NCBI GenBank assembly: GCA_016712985.1
Contig: JADJQA010000006.1
Span: forward strand, 62,001-126,000
Direction of reading: 5' to 3'
From: Sulfuritalea sp.
Lineage (GTDB): Bacteria > Pseudomonadota > Gammaproteobacteria > Burkholderiales > Rhodocyclaceae
Length of the DNA: 64,000 nucleotides
The translations under genes were made by a program, and so were the position numbers. Of this stretch, positions 49,851 to 59,444 are shown one piece after another. Position 1 is the stretch's first letter, and each line of letters starts with the position of its first letter. The notes beneath the pieces are model-generated. The model was given only the letters and a program-made list of their open reading frames with translations, had not been told where the DNA came from and made no database searches.

Positions 49851-51129
49851 GATCGGCATCGGGCAGGTCTTGCAGTTGTGCATCGCAGGTTGCCGCACGC
49901 ATTGCCGGCAGGCGCCGGGCATCGGCATGACGGCCGATGAAGCCTTCTACCTGGCGGGCATTCTCCTCGACGAATACCGAGCAGGTGGCGTAAAGCATTT
50001 TGCCACCTGGGGCCAGAGTTCGCCACAGGGCATCGATAATTGTTCTTTGCGTGGCCGCAAAGCCGGCAACATCAGACTCGCGCCGCAGCCATTTCGCATC
50101 GGGGTGGCGGCGCACCACGCCGGAGGCCGAACAGGGCACATCGGCCAGTATGCGGTCATAGGCGCGGCCATCCCACCAGTCATCAATGGCGCGGGCATCG
50201 GCCACCGTCACCTTCGCCGTCAGCCCCAGCCGTTGCAGGTTGTCGGCGATGCGGCCGGCGCGCGCTGCATCGGCATCGAGCGCCGTCAGATCGACGTTAG
50301 CGGTTTCCAGCAGGTGCGCCGCCTTGCCGCCGGGCGCCGCGCAGGCATCCAGCACGCGCATCCCGTTCCGCGCGTCGAGCAGGCCTGCCGCGGCCTGCGC
50401 GCCCCAGTCCTGCACCGAGCACAGGCCGCCGCCAAAGCCCGGAATGCGCTCCACCGGCAACGGCTTTTCGAGCAGGATCGCGGTATCGTCGAGCGCGCGC
50501 GCCGCGATACCGGCAGCGTCGAGTCGCTTCAAATAGTCTTGCGAAGCGGTTTGTCCCGGGACGGAACTGGTGACACGGCGCCGATTGACGCGGAGGCACA
50601 TCGGCGGATGGCTGTTGCCGGCGGCGAGAATGCTCTCCCACTGCGCCGGATGATCCTGCCGCAGGCGCGCGATCCACCACGCCGGATGCTGCCAGCGCGC
50701 CACCGGATCGGCCGCGGCCAGGACCAGCAGTTCTTCGCGACGACGCAGGAAGTTGCGCAGCACGCCATTGACCAGACCCTTGAACTGTCCCCGGGCCACC
50801 CGCGCCGCCGCCGTCACCGCCTGATCCACCGTGGTGTGGGCTTCTTCCGGCCGCGCTTCGAGGCGCGCCAGCGCGGCCAGCAGCAGGCCGCGCGCGGCCG
50901 GGTCCTTGACCGGGCGTTCGAGCAGCAGGCCGAGCAGAAAGTCGCCACGGCCGAAGGCCCGCAGAGTCGTGTAGGCCAGATCCATGGTCGCCGCGCGCAA
51001 CGGACCGGGAAGTGCGGCGCACGTCAGCGCGACATCGAAATTGCGCCCGCCGAGCACGGCGGCGATCAACTGCGCCGCGCCAAGCAGGGCTTCGGCCAGC
51101 GGTGCAGAGCGGTTGGAAGAATCGGTCAT
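49813..51129 (-). CDS. rsmB: 16S rRNA m5C967 methyltransferase
   Basis: A 438-residue enzyme methylating C967 of 16S rRNA. The N-terminal NusB-like RNA-binding domain is followed by the SAM domain with DACAAPGGKAAHLLE, catalytic PCSASGVVRRHPD and TCSVFVEEN, which holds the second Cys. Length and motifs are normal. Its end overlaps the start of DUF4390. Confidence 0.95.
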   Translation of the reverse strand: MTDSSNRSAPLAEALLGAAQLIAAVLGGRNFDVALTCAALPGPLRAATMDLAYTTLRAFGRGDFLLGLLLERPVKDPAARGLLLAALARLEARPEEAHTTVDQAVTAAARVARGQFKGLVNGVLRNFLRRREELLVLAAADPVARWQHPAWWIARLRQDHPAQWESILAAGNSHPPMCLRVNRRRVTSSVPGQTASQDYLKRLDAAGIAARALDDTAILLEKPLPVERIPGFGGGLCSVQDWGAQAAAGLLDARNGMRVLDACAAPGGKAAHLLETANVDLTALDADAARAGRIADNLQRLGLTAKVTVADARAIDDWWDGRAYDRILADVPCSASGVVRRHPDAKWLRRESDVAGFAATQRTIIDALWRTLAPGGKMLYATCSVFVEENARQVEGFIGRHADARRLPAMRAATCDAQLQDLPDADHDGFYYALLQKD

Positions 51130-51266
51130 CGCGAAAGTCTAACGCCATGGTGAAGCCGGTACGGAATTGCCGCGCCCAAAGCGCGGCTATTGATTTGGAA
51201 TAGTCGATGCGCTGCCGGCCGCTTGGGTGCGATGGATTGCGACATGTGCAGCAGCACGCGTATCAA

Positions 51267-51665
51267 TCATTCTGTCCAGTCTTCACTTTCCAGATCGGCG
51301 ATTTGCCTGAAAGCCCGGTCGTTCGTCACCAGTACCGCGCTTGTGCTCCGCGCATGCGCGGCGATCAGCAGATCAAGCGGCGCAAGAATCCGGCCGCTTC
51401 GCTCCATGCCGGCTCGCATCGTCCCGTAGCACTCGGCAACGGCAGTGTCCCAGGGCAGTACATCGACGCGCCGCCGCAACTCACGCACGGCGAGATGAAG
51501 CCGCTTTGCGTCCGGCCGCTTCGCCAGGCCGAACAGCAGTTCGCCGTCAGTGATGGCCGAGATGCAAAGGCAAGCCATGGGCGCCGCCACCACGCGCCGG
51601 GCGACGCCCGGATGCGCCCTGATCAGGTGGCTCACCGTGTTGGTGTCGAGCATGTACCGCTTCAT
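51267..51665 (-). CDS. vapC: VapC-type PIN-domain toxin
   Basis: A 132-residue PIN-domain ribonuclease. Acidic residues are in MLDTNTVSHLI, TDGELLFGL, APLDLLIAAHA and VTNDRAF. Known VapC toxins cut tRNA or rRNA. The start at 51665 overlaps the antitoxin stop as ATGA, so translation is coupled. Confidence 0.92.
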   Translation of the reverse strand: MKRYMLDTNTVSHLIRAHPGVARRVVAAPMACLCISAITDGELLFGLAKRPDAKRLHLAVRELRRRVDVLPWDTAVAECYGTMRAGMERSGRILAPLDLLIAAHARSTSAVLVTNDRAFRQIADLESEDWTE

Positions 51666-51922
51666 TCGGTCCATTCCTTGAACGGATCGCGATCCTGAGT
51701 TCCCTGCTGACGCTCCTTCTCATTCAGGAAATCGGCCGGCACGTTGGCGCTCTCGACGGCGGCGAAGAAGTCATTCCAGGTCGCCGGCTTGCGCGACAGA
51801 ATCACGTCGCCGGTTTCCGTGTCCCGGCGGATGAAAACTTCCCTGGTATCGAAGCGATAGGCTGCCGGCAGGCGGACCGCCTGGCTTCGACCATTGGTGA
51901 AGAGTTTGGCTACCTGGCTCAT
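51662..51922 (-). CDS. vapB: VapB-type antitoxin
   Basis: An 86-residue protein with an N-terminal AbrB/SpoVT-type DNA-binding fold (MSQVAKLFTNGRSQAVRLPA, FDTREVFIRR) and a C-terminal toxin-binding tail. It precedes vapC with a four-base overlap. By family, the pair represses its own promoter. Confidence 0.92.
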   Translation of the reverse strand: MSQVAKLFTNGRSQAVRLPAAYRFDTREVFIRRDTETGDVILSRKPATWNDFFAAVESANVPADFLNEKERQQGTQDRDPFKEWTE

Positions 51923-51941
51923 GGCTGTACCTGCCTGTATT

Positions 51942-51959
51942 GATAGATACCATAGTCTA
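51942..51959. promoter_or_regulatory. Candidate vapBC operator
   Basis: An inverted repeat ATAGA-N8-TCTAT about 20 bases upstream of the vapB start, in a locally AT-rich stretch that could hold the promoter. VapBC complexes usually bind such palindromes. Confidence 0.45.
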
Positions 51960-52025
51960 TGCCAAGCGGTGGGATAGATCAAGGTATATGCTTGAATTCG
52001 CCGCGTCAGGGTGGGGCCTTGCTCG

Positions 52026-52967
52026 TCAATCCAGCCGCATGGGCCTGCCGCGCAGAAAACCATGCATTGCGGTAACCCCTGCGCCGCCACTGGCGACGCG
52101 GCGGCCGCCAGGCTTCTGCAGTTCGGTGAGGCGCAGGGCTCCTTCGCCACAGGCGACGACGATGCCCGTCGCGTCGGCCGCCAGCACCTTTCCGGGCGGG
52201 CCGCTGGCGGCAACGACTTCACCACGCCAGACTTTCACCGGCTCACCGGCCAGAGTCACGAGCGCGCCGGGAAAGGGATTGAAGGCGCGCAGCTTGCGCG
52301 CCAGAAGCATGGCCGGCTGGTTCCAGTCGAGCCTCGCCTCGGCCTTGTCGATCTTGTTGGCGTAGCTCACGCCGGCTACAGGTTGCGGCACCGGAACAAG
52401 CTGACCGAAGCGCCCCAGGGCATCGACCACGAGCCGGCCGCCCAGTTTGGCGAGGCGCTCTTGCAGGCTGCCGGTGCTGTCCTGCGCGTCGATATCGATG
52501 GCCTCGGCCAGCAGCATCGGGCCGGTATCCAGCCCGGCTTCCATCCGCATGATGGTGATGCCGGTTTGCGCATCGCCCGCTTCGATGGCGCGTTGAATCG
52601 GCGCCGCACCGCGCCAGCGCGGCAAGAGCGAAGCATGAATGTTGATGCAGCCGCGGCGCGGCAGGTCGAGCACCGCCTGCGGCAGGATCAGGCCATAGGC
52701 GGCCACGACCATCAGCTCGGCCCCATGTTCGACGCAGGCCGCGCGGATCGGCTCATGCATTGCCGGATCCTTGAGGCGCTCGGGCTGAAATACCGAAATG
52801 CCGTGGGCGAGCGCCACTTTCTTGACGGCGGAGGCCTGCAGGGCCATGCCACGCCCGGCGTGACGGTCGGGCTGCGTCAGCACCAGCATCACCTGATGCC
52901 CAGCCGCCAGCAGCGCTTCCAGCGCCCGCGCGGCAAAGTCCGGCGTACCGGCGAAGATCAGGCGCAT
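52026..52967 (-). CDS. fmt: Methionyl-tRNA formyltransferase
   Basis: A 313-residue enzyme that formylates initiator Met-tRNA. It begins MRLIFAGTPDFAARALEALL, has the catalytic Asn/His in INIHASLLPRWRGAAPIQRA and Asp in AGLDTGPM. It directly follows def with no gap, the usual def-fmt operon. In many bacteria rsmB follows; here vapBC is inserted between. Confidence 0.96.
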   Translation of the reverse strand: MRLIFAGTPDFAARALEALLAAGHQVMLVLTQPDRHAGRGMALQASAVKKVALAHGISVFQPERLKDPAMHEPIRAACVEHGAELMVVAAYGLILPQAVLDLPRRGCINIHASLLPRWRGAAPIQRAIEAGDAQTGITIMRMEAGLDTGPMLLAEAIDIDAQDSTGSLQERLAKLGGRLVVDALGRFGQLVPVPQPVAGVSYANKIDKAEARLDWNQPAMLLARKLRAFNPFPGALVTLAGEPVKVWRGEVVAASGPPGKVLAADATGIVVACGEGALRLTELQKPGGRRVASGGAGVTAMHGFLRGRPMRLD

Positions 52968-53471
52968 CTAAAACGTCTCGCGCGCCTGCTTGACGAGCTT
53001 GCTCTTGATCCGCGTTTGTTTGAGACGCGACAGGTATTCGACGAAGACCTTGCCTTCCAGGTGATCCATCTCGTGCTGGATGCAGACCGCGAGCAGGTCG
53101 TCGGCCTCCATTTCGAAGGGCTGGCCGTCCAGACCCAGCGCGCGCACCCTGACGTGGCTGGCGCGGGTGACCGTATCGTAGATGCCGGGCACCGAGAGGC
53201 AGCCTTCCTCGCCTTCGCATTCGCCGGATTTTTCCAGCAGTTCAGGATTGATGAAGGTTTGCAAGCGCGACTTGTCTTCCGAAACATCGATCACGATCAG
53301 GCGCACATGCCGGTCGACCTGTGGCGCGGCGAGGCCGATGCCGGGGGCGGCATACATGGTCTCGGCCATGTCGGCGGCGAGCCGGCGAATACCTGCATCC
53401 ACCTCCCTGACCGGGGCTGATTTGTTGTGCAGCCGTGGATCGGGGTAACGCAAAATCGGCAATAGGGCCAT
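52968..53471 (-). CDS. def: Peptide deformylase
   Basis: A 167-residue metalloenzyme removing the N-formyl group from new proteins. The three family motifs are present: GIGLAAPQ, EGCLSVP and QHEMDHLEG. The start MALLPILRYPDPRL is the family start; a longer open frame upstream has no support. It is divergent from the LysM gene. Confidence 0.96.
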   Translation of the reverse strand: MALLPILRYPDPRLHNKSAPVREVDAGIRRLAADMAETMYAAPGIGLAAPQVDRHVRLIVIDVSEDKSRLQTFINPELLEKSGECEGEEGCLSVPGIYDTVTRASHVRVRALGLDGQPFEMEADDLLAVCIQHEMDHLEGKVFVEYLSRLKQTRIKSKLVKQARETF

Positions 53472-53577
53472 GAAACCGCTCTTGAAAGAATTGATGCTGG
53501 GCGAATTGTCGGGCAGAATCGGACGAATACTCGGTTGGTTCGCCATCCCCACAGACACTCGGCCAGGAGATCAAGCC

Positions 53578-54675
53578 ATGCGTCGCATTATATCTGCGCT
53601 GCTAATCAGCATTTCAACCACCCTGCCGCTCGCCCATGGAGCAAAGCCGCTGGATCTGGCCGACGGGGCGCCGGACAGGCATGTCGTTGTCGCCGGGCGA
53701 CACGCTGTGGAGCATCGCCTCCAAGTTCCTCAAGGATCCCTACCGCTGGGGCGATCTGTGGAAGCTCAACGCCGAAGAGATCAGGAACCCGCAACGCATC
53801 TATCCGGGCCAGGTCATCAGCCTCGACAAGAGCGGCAACCAGCCGCGCGTCAGGCTGGTGACGGTCCGTGAACAACGTCGCGAGTATGTCGAGCCGTTGC
53901 GCAAGCCCATCCCTTCCATTCCCCCCCAGGAAATCGAACCCTTCCTCAGCGAGCCGCGCGTGCTCGACAAGGCGGGGCTTGATGCCGCACCGCGCATCGT
54001 CGGCGTGCAAGACAACCGCGTCATCGCCGGCGCCGGCGACACCATCTTTGCCACCGAGGTCACTGCGGGCCGGGCGGGTCCCGATTTTTCGCGGGGGGGG
54101 GGGGGGGTCCCCCCCCCCCCCCCCCCCGCCCCAGCACCAGCCACCCAAGATCTGGCAATTATTCCGCCCGGGCAAGCCGCTTGTCGATCCCGACACCAAG
54201 GAGACGCTGGGCCAGGAAGCCTTCTTCCTCGGCACTGCGCGCCTGACCCAGGGCAGGCGTGCCATCGAGCTTCCTGATACTCACCTCGAAACAGGAAATC
54301 GTGCCGACGACCGGCTGCTGCCGGCGCCGCGCCAGGATGTGCCGAGCTACATTCCGCGCCCGCCCGAAACGATGATCAACGGCAAGGTGCTCGCCATGTA
54401 CGCCGGGTCAATTTCGGCGGCCCGCAGTCCGTCGTCACGCTCAATCGCGGCAAGGCAGACGGCCTGGAAGTCGGCCATGTGCTCGCCGCCGATGTCGCCG
54501 GCGCAAGAAGTGACCAATCGCTTCCGGAGGAAACGGACCGACTACCAGCTGCCCGATACCCGCAACGGCCTGCTGTTCATGTTCCGCGTCTTCGACCGGG
54601 TCTCCTACGCCCTGATAATGAACGCGACGCAGCCGGTGGTGGTCGGCGATACGGTGCGCACCCTGAACCGGCCCC
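53578..54675 (+). CDS. LysM-domain secreted protein (several frameshifts)
   Basis: A signal peptide (MRRIISALLISISTTLPLAH) is followed, after a +1 shift near 53695, by a LysM peptidoglycan-binding domain (PGDTLWSIASKFLKDPYRWG to NPQRIYPGQVISL). The frame is lost again at the 54093-54127 G/C run, near 54260 and in 54410-54540. Conserved later pieces are MINGKVLAMYAG, VVTLNRGKADGLEVGHVL and VFDRVSYALIMNATQPVVVG. Genes of this kind commonly sit between def and dprA. The exact end is unclear because the frame runs into dprA. Confidence 0.75.
54093..54127. other. G15-T-C19 homopolymer block
   Basis: Fifteen G, one T, then nineteen C in the middle of the LysM gene. It is a perfect inverted homopolymer pair with no plausible coding sense, and reads as an assembly artefact or a collapsed low-quality region. 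Confidence 0.9.
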
Positions 54676-55805
54676 GTCCTCGCGCGGGCGTCCCGCCGGC
54701 GGCCACCGGCGCCAGAGCCGCACTGGAACTCGCCGCCAGGCCGATCCCCGGCGTCGGCGGCGAGGCGCGGCGGGCGCTGCTCACGGCTTTCGGGTTGCCG
54801 CAAGCAGTATTCGCAGCCGGTCGGCGTGCGCTTTCGGCAATCATCGACCCTGGCCTGGCCGAACGTCTGATGAGCCACGACGCCACTGCCGACATCGAAG
54901 CGGCACTTGAATGGGCGGCCCGGCCAGGCAATCATTTGCTGACGCTGGCCGACGCGGACTATCCGCAAAGCCTGCTGAGCGCGGATGACCCGCCGCTGCT
55001 GCTCTACGCCAAGGGCGACCCGTCGCGGCTGCGACAGCCGATGCTGGCCATGGTCGGCAGCCGCAATGCCACGGCGCAGGGCCTGCGCGACGCCGAGGCC
55101 TTTGCCCGGGCGCTGGGCGAAGCCGGCCTGACCATCGTCAGCGGGCTCGCGCTGGGCATCGATGCCGCCGCCCATCGTGGCGCGCTGGAAACCCCGGCGG
55201 GCACGGTGGCCGTGATCGGCACCGGCGCCGACCGGCTTTACCCGGCAAGAAACGAGGCGCTGGCACGGCGCATCGCCGAGCAGGGCGTGGTCCTCAGCGA
55301 ATTCCCGCTCGGCACCCCGGCGCTGGCCGCCAACTTCCCGCGCCGCAACCGGATCATTGCCGGCCTCGGCCTCGGCTGCCTGGTGGTCGAAGCGGCGCCG
55401 CGGAGCGGCTCGCTGATTACGGCCCGGCTGGCGGCGGAAAGCGGGCGCGAAGTGTTCGCGATTCCCGGCTCGATCCACTCGCCGCTGTCGCGCGGCTGCC
55501 ACCAGTTGATCCGCCAGGGCGCCAAGCTGGTCGAATCGGCACAGGACGTACTCGAGGAATTGCGCTGGGGCTCGCCGTCCCGCAACGGTGCCCGCAGCAG
55601 GCCCGGGAACCGCCGACGGCGGAGCGAAGAGCAGGTACTTGCCGTTCTGGGTAACGCGCCCTGCGCGCTGGACACGCTTGCGGACCGCAGCGGCTTGACG
55701 CCAGCAGCCCTTCTTGCCATGCTCCTGCCCATGGAACTCGCCGGCCGCGTCGCCCAATTGCCCGGTGGCCTCTACCAACCTATTAATGCGGCTCGACAGC
55801 CATGA
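54654..55805 (+). CDS. dprA: DNA-processing protein DprA
   Basis: A Rossmann-fold protein that loads RecA on incoming single-stranded DNA during transformation. The N-terminal part has IPGVGGEARRALLTAFGLPQ. The core has VGSRNATAQGLRDAEAFARA, SGLALGIDAAAHRGAL, ATGADRLYP-like sequence (GTGADRLYP), PRRNRIIAGL and SGSLITARLAAESGREVFA. A C-terminal winged helix (about the last 65 residues) is present. The start is uncertain: the frame is fused to the LysM gene, and the GTG used here only marks a minimum. The stop overlaps smg (ATGA). Confidence 0.88.
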   Translation: MRTLNRPRPRAGVPPAATGARAALELAARPIPGVGGEARRALLTAFGLPQAVFAAGRRALSAIIDPGLAERLMSHDATADIEAALEWAARPGNHLLTLADADYPQSLLSADDPPLLLYAKGDPSRLRQPMLAMVGSRNATAQGLRDAEAFARALGEAGLTIVSGLALGIDAAAHRGALETPAGTVAVIGTGADRLYPARNEALARRIAEQGVVLSEFPLGTPALAANFPRRNRIIAGLGLGCLVVEAAPRSGSLITARLAAESGREVFAIPGSIHSPLSRGCHQLIRQGAKLVESAQDVLEELRWGSPSRNGARSRPGNRRRRSEEQVLAVLGNAPCALDTLADRSGLTPAALLAMLLPMELAGRVAQLPGGLYQPINAARQP

Positions 55806-56290
55806 TCGACATCCTGGTTTACCTGTTCGAGAACTACCTGCCCGACGCCTGTCCGGAACCGGAGGTGCTGGCCAGGAAGCTGTCGGCCGCCGGTTTCGAG
55901 ACCGACGACATCAGCGCGGCCCTGGCCTGGCTCGACGGCCTCGGCGGCGAAGCCAGCGGGCGCTGCCGCAGCCCGGCGCTGGCCGGCTCGATAAGGATCT
56001 ACGACGAGGAAGAACAGGAAAGGCTGCCCGCCGCCTGTCGCGGTTTCATCGCCTTCCTCGAACAACATGACGCCGTCGATGCCTCCCTGCGCGAAGCCAT
56101 CATCGAGCGCGCGCTGGCCCTGCCGGATGACGAAATCGCCCTCGACCGGCTCAAGGTCATCGTCCTCGCCGTGATCTGGCGCTACCGCCACGAAGTCGAT
56201 GCGCTGATCCTCGAAGAACTGCTCGCCGAGGATGCCGATGACGAGGATCACGAGTCCGGCGAGGACGTCGCCCGCATCCTGCTCAACTGA
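55802..56290 (+). CDS. smg: Smg family protein (DUF494)
   Basis: A 162-residue acidic protein beginning MIDILVYLFENYLPDACPEP, with IAFLEQHDAVDASLREAIIE and KVIVLAVIWRYRHEVDALIL, all typical of Smg. The gene is regularly found between dprA and a topoisomerase gene, as here. Function is unknown. Confidence 0.93.
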   Translation: MIDILVYLFENYLPDACPEPEVLARKLSAAGFETDDISAALAWLDGLGGEASGRCRSPALAGSIRIYDEEEQERLPAACRGFIAFLEQHDAVDASLREAIIERALALPDDEIALDRLKVIVLAVIWRYRHEVDALILEELLAEDADDEDHESGEDVARILLN

Positions 56291-56385
56291 TTCCCGGCTT
56301 GCTTAATTGGGCGGGGCACGCTTATGATGCGCCGCTTCCGGCCTCCGCACCCCCTTCCAAGAAAGGGGTCGGGAAAGCCCACACC

Positions 56386-59028
56386 ATGAAGCAACTCATC
56401 ATCGCCGAGAAACCCTCCGTCGCCCAGGACATTGCCAAGGCTTTGGGCGGCTTCACGCGCACCGGCGACTACTTCGAAAGCGACGACTACGTCCTGTCGT
56501 CGGCCATCGGCCACCTGCTGGAACTGGCGGTGCCCGAGGAATACGACGTCAAGCGCGGCAAGTGGAGCTTCACCCATCTGCCGATGATTCCGCCGCATTT
56601 CGCGCTGAATCCGATCGACAAGACCCAGGAACGGCTGCGCCTGCTGACCCGCCTGATCAAGCGCAAGGACGTCACCGGTCTGGTCAATGCCTGCGACGCG
56701 GGGCGCGAGGGCGAACTGATCTTCCGCTACGTGGCGCAGCACGCGCTGGGCGCCAAGCAAAAGCCGGTGCGCCGCCTCTGGCTGCAATCGATGACCGCCA
56801 CCGCGATCCGCGACGGCTTCGCCCATCTGCGCACCGACCAGGAAATGCTGCCGCTGGCCGATGCCGCGCGCTGCCGCTCGGAAGCCGACTGGCTGATCGG
56901 CATCAACGGCACGCGCGCCATGACCGCCTTCAATTCCAAGGAAGGCGGCTTCTACAAGACGCCGGTCGGCCGCGTGCAGACGCCGACGCTGGCGATCATG
57001 GTCGAGCGGGAGAGCCGCATCCGCGCCTTCGTCTCGCGCGACTACTGGGAAGTCGAAGGCGAATTCCAGTGCGTCGCCGGCACTTACCGCGGCCGCTGGT
57101 TCGACGAGAAATTCAAGAAGGCCGATGATGAACACGCCCGCGCCGAGCGCCTCTGGGACAAGGCCAGGGCCGACGCCCTGCGCAAGAAATGCCTCGGCCA
57201 GCACGGCACGGTCGAAGAGGAAAGCAAGCCCAAGACCGAAGCCTGCCCGATGCTCTACGACCTCACCTCGCTGCAGCGCGAGGCCAACGGCCGCTTCGGC
57301 TTCAGTGCCAAGAACACGCTGGGGCTGGCCCAGGCGCTCTACGAAAAGCACAAGGTCCTGACCTACCCGCGTACCGACAGCCGCCACCTGCCCGAGGATT
57401 ACATCGGCACGGTCAAGGAAACCCTGACGGCGATGGCCGGGACGCCCTACGCCACCTTTGCCGGCGCCATCATCAAGAACGGCTGGGTGCATCCCAACAA
57501 GCGCATTTTCAACAACGCCAAGGTGTCGGACCACTTTGCCATCATCCCCACCGGCGCCGCGCCGAAGAGCCTTTCCGAGCCGGAACAGAAGATTTACGAC
57601 CTGGTCACCAAGCGCTTCCTCGCCATCTTCTATCCGTCCGCCGAATACAACATCACCACGCGCATCACGCGGGTCGAGAAGGAAGCCTTCAAGACCGAGG
57701 GCAAGGTGCTGGTGACGCCGGGCTGGCTGGCCGTATATGGCAAGGAGTCGCAGGAACCCGCGAAGAAGCCGGTGAAGCCGTGAACCTGCCGCCGCTGGAA
57801 AAGAACGAGCGCATCTGGGCCAAGGATGTCGAAGTCAAGGCCAAGGCCACCCAGCCGCCGCCGCGCTTCACGGAAGCCACGCTGCTCACCGCCATGGAAG
57901 GCGCCGGCAAGCTGATCGAGGACGAGGAACTGCGCGAAGCCATGTCCGAGCGCGGCCTGGGCACGCCGGCCACGCGCGCGGCGACCATCGAAGGCCTGCT
58001 GGCCGAGGAATACCTGCACCGCAACGGCCGCGAACTGCAGCCGACGGCCAAGGCCTTCTCGCTGCTGTTCGCGCTGGAGCAACTCAGGTCGACGAAATCC
58101 GCTCGCCGGAACTCACCGGCGAATGGGAATACAAGCTCAAGGAAATGGAACACGGGCGGCTCTCGCGCGACGAGTTCATGAACCACATCGTGGACAAGAC
58201 GCGCGAGATGGTCGAGCGGATCAAGACCGGCGAGTTCGCCGATCCCGATTTCGGCACCCTGAAGACGCCCTGCCCGCGCTGCGGCGCCAAGATCCACGAG
58301 GGCTACAAGCACTTCACCTGCGAAAAGTGCGACTACAAGCTGTGGAAAGTGGTCGCCAGCCGGCAGTGGGAAACCGCGGAAATGGACGAACTGCTCAGCA
58401 AGCGCACGATCGGCCCGCTGCAAGGTTTCCGCAGCAAGATGGGGCGCCCTTCGCCGCCATCATCAAGCTCAAGGACGACCACACGCCGGAGTTCGATTTC
58501 GGCAAGTCGGACGCCGACGCCGATGGCGAGGAAGTGGATTTCTCGACCCAGGAAGCGCTCGGCGCCTGCCCCAAGTGCGGCGCCCGCGTCTTCGAGCACG
58601 GCATGGCCTATGTCTGCGAAAAGCGTGGGCGCCGGCCGGACCTGCGATTTCCGCTCCGGCAAGATCATCCTGCAGCAGGAAGTCGCGCGTGGCGACATGC
58701 AGAAGCTGCTGGCCACCGGCCGCACCGACCTGCTCAAGGGCTTCATCTCGAACAAGACGCGGCGCAAGTTCTCCGCCTTCCTGGTGCGCGATGCCAAGAC
58801 CGGCAAGGTCGGCTTCGAGTTCGAACCGAGGAACCCGAAAGCGGCGCCGAAAGCCGGCGCGAAGCCGGCGGCCAAGGCAGAACCGGCGGCGAACGAACCC
58901 GTGCTGAAGAAGGCGGCGGCCAAAAAATCCGTGGCGAAGAAGACCGCGACGAAAGTTCGCGCCGGGACGCAGAGCGCTGGCGATACGGCGACCAAGGCTG
59001 CGCCGAAGAAAGCGGCAGCCAGCAAACC
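56386..59028 (+). CDS. topB: DNA topoisomerase III (four frameshifts)
   Basis: A type IA topoisomerase. The Toprim domain has IIAEKPSVAQDIAKALG and CDAGREGELIFRYVA, and the catalytic Tyr is in KVLTYPRTDSRHLPEDYIG. The frame is intact to 57783, then breaks near 57760, 58087, 58447 and 58627, each by one base. Later blocks include ERGLGTPATRAATIEGLLAE, CPRCGAKIHEGYKHFTCEKC and CPKCGARVFEHGMAYVC (zinc-ribbon type), ending in a Lys/Ala-rich tail. In repaired form it is about 880 residues, normal for betaproteobacterial TopB. Confidence 0.9.
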
Positions 59029-59110
59029 TGAGTGGTTCCGCGAGAACGATGCTTTCGATGCCGCGATCCGCGAACGCTTTGGCACGGCTGTCGATGCGGC
59101 ATTGAACAGC
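59029..59110 (+). pseudogene. DUF924 family fragment
   Basis: Directly after the topB Lys/Ala tail, in the same frame, EWFRENDAFDAAIRERFGTA matches an internal block of DUF924 proteins. Nothing else of that family (usually about 190 residues) is present. It reads as a scrap joined to topB by deletion. Confidence 0.55.
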
Positions 59111-59123
59111 ACGCGCGACGCAG

Positions 59124-59291
59124 GTGATCCATTCTGCCGGACTCGCGCTGCACATCGTCCAGCGCGGACACAACCGCGACGCCTGCTTCTTCGCCGAGGT
59201 CGACTACCACGCCTATCGCCACTGGCTGGGTGAGGCGCTCGCGGCCAGCGGAGGGAAGTTAAGCCCTGCGGCCATCCGCGAAAGCCCGTAG
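59124..59291 (+). pseudogene. REP-associated tyrosine transposase fragment (Y1/RAYT type)
   Basis: A 55-residue frame with GLALHIVQRGHNRDACFFAE and DYHAYRHWLGEAL, the N-terminal block of REP-associated transposases of about 220-230 residues. The start of the family and the part with the catalytic Tyr are missing, so it is inactive. It may be linked to the palindromic repeats in the window (inference). Confidence 0.65.
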
Positions 59292-59444
59292 CCGAGCCGA
59301 CGGAAAATGCAGTGCAGCTCGCCCTGGAAATTTGAGCCTGGCTGCCCTTTTCCAGCTCTTTTCCCATCTGACCTTTTGATTGGATCGCCGGCGATAGCGG
59401 CTAAACTGCGGATCGATCTTTCTCCAGAACGGAACAACGAAACC

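Noticed and set aside
47055..49928. A DUF4390-NtrY fusion receptor of 957 residues
   Set aside because: The join runs through a 14-base homopolymer and the next frame offers an ATGA overlap, so two separate proteins are more likely.
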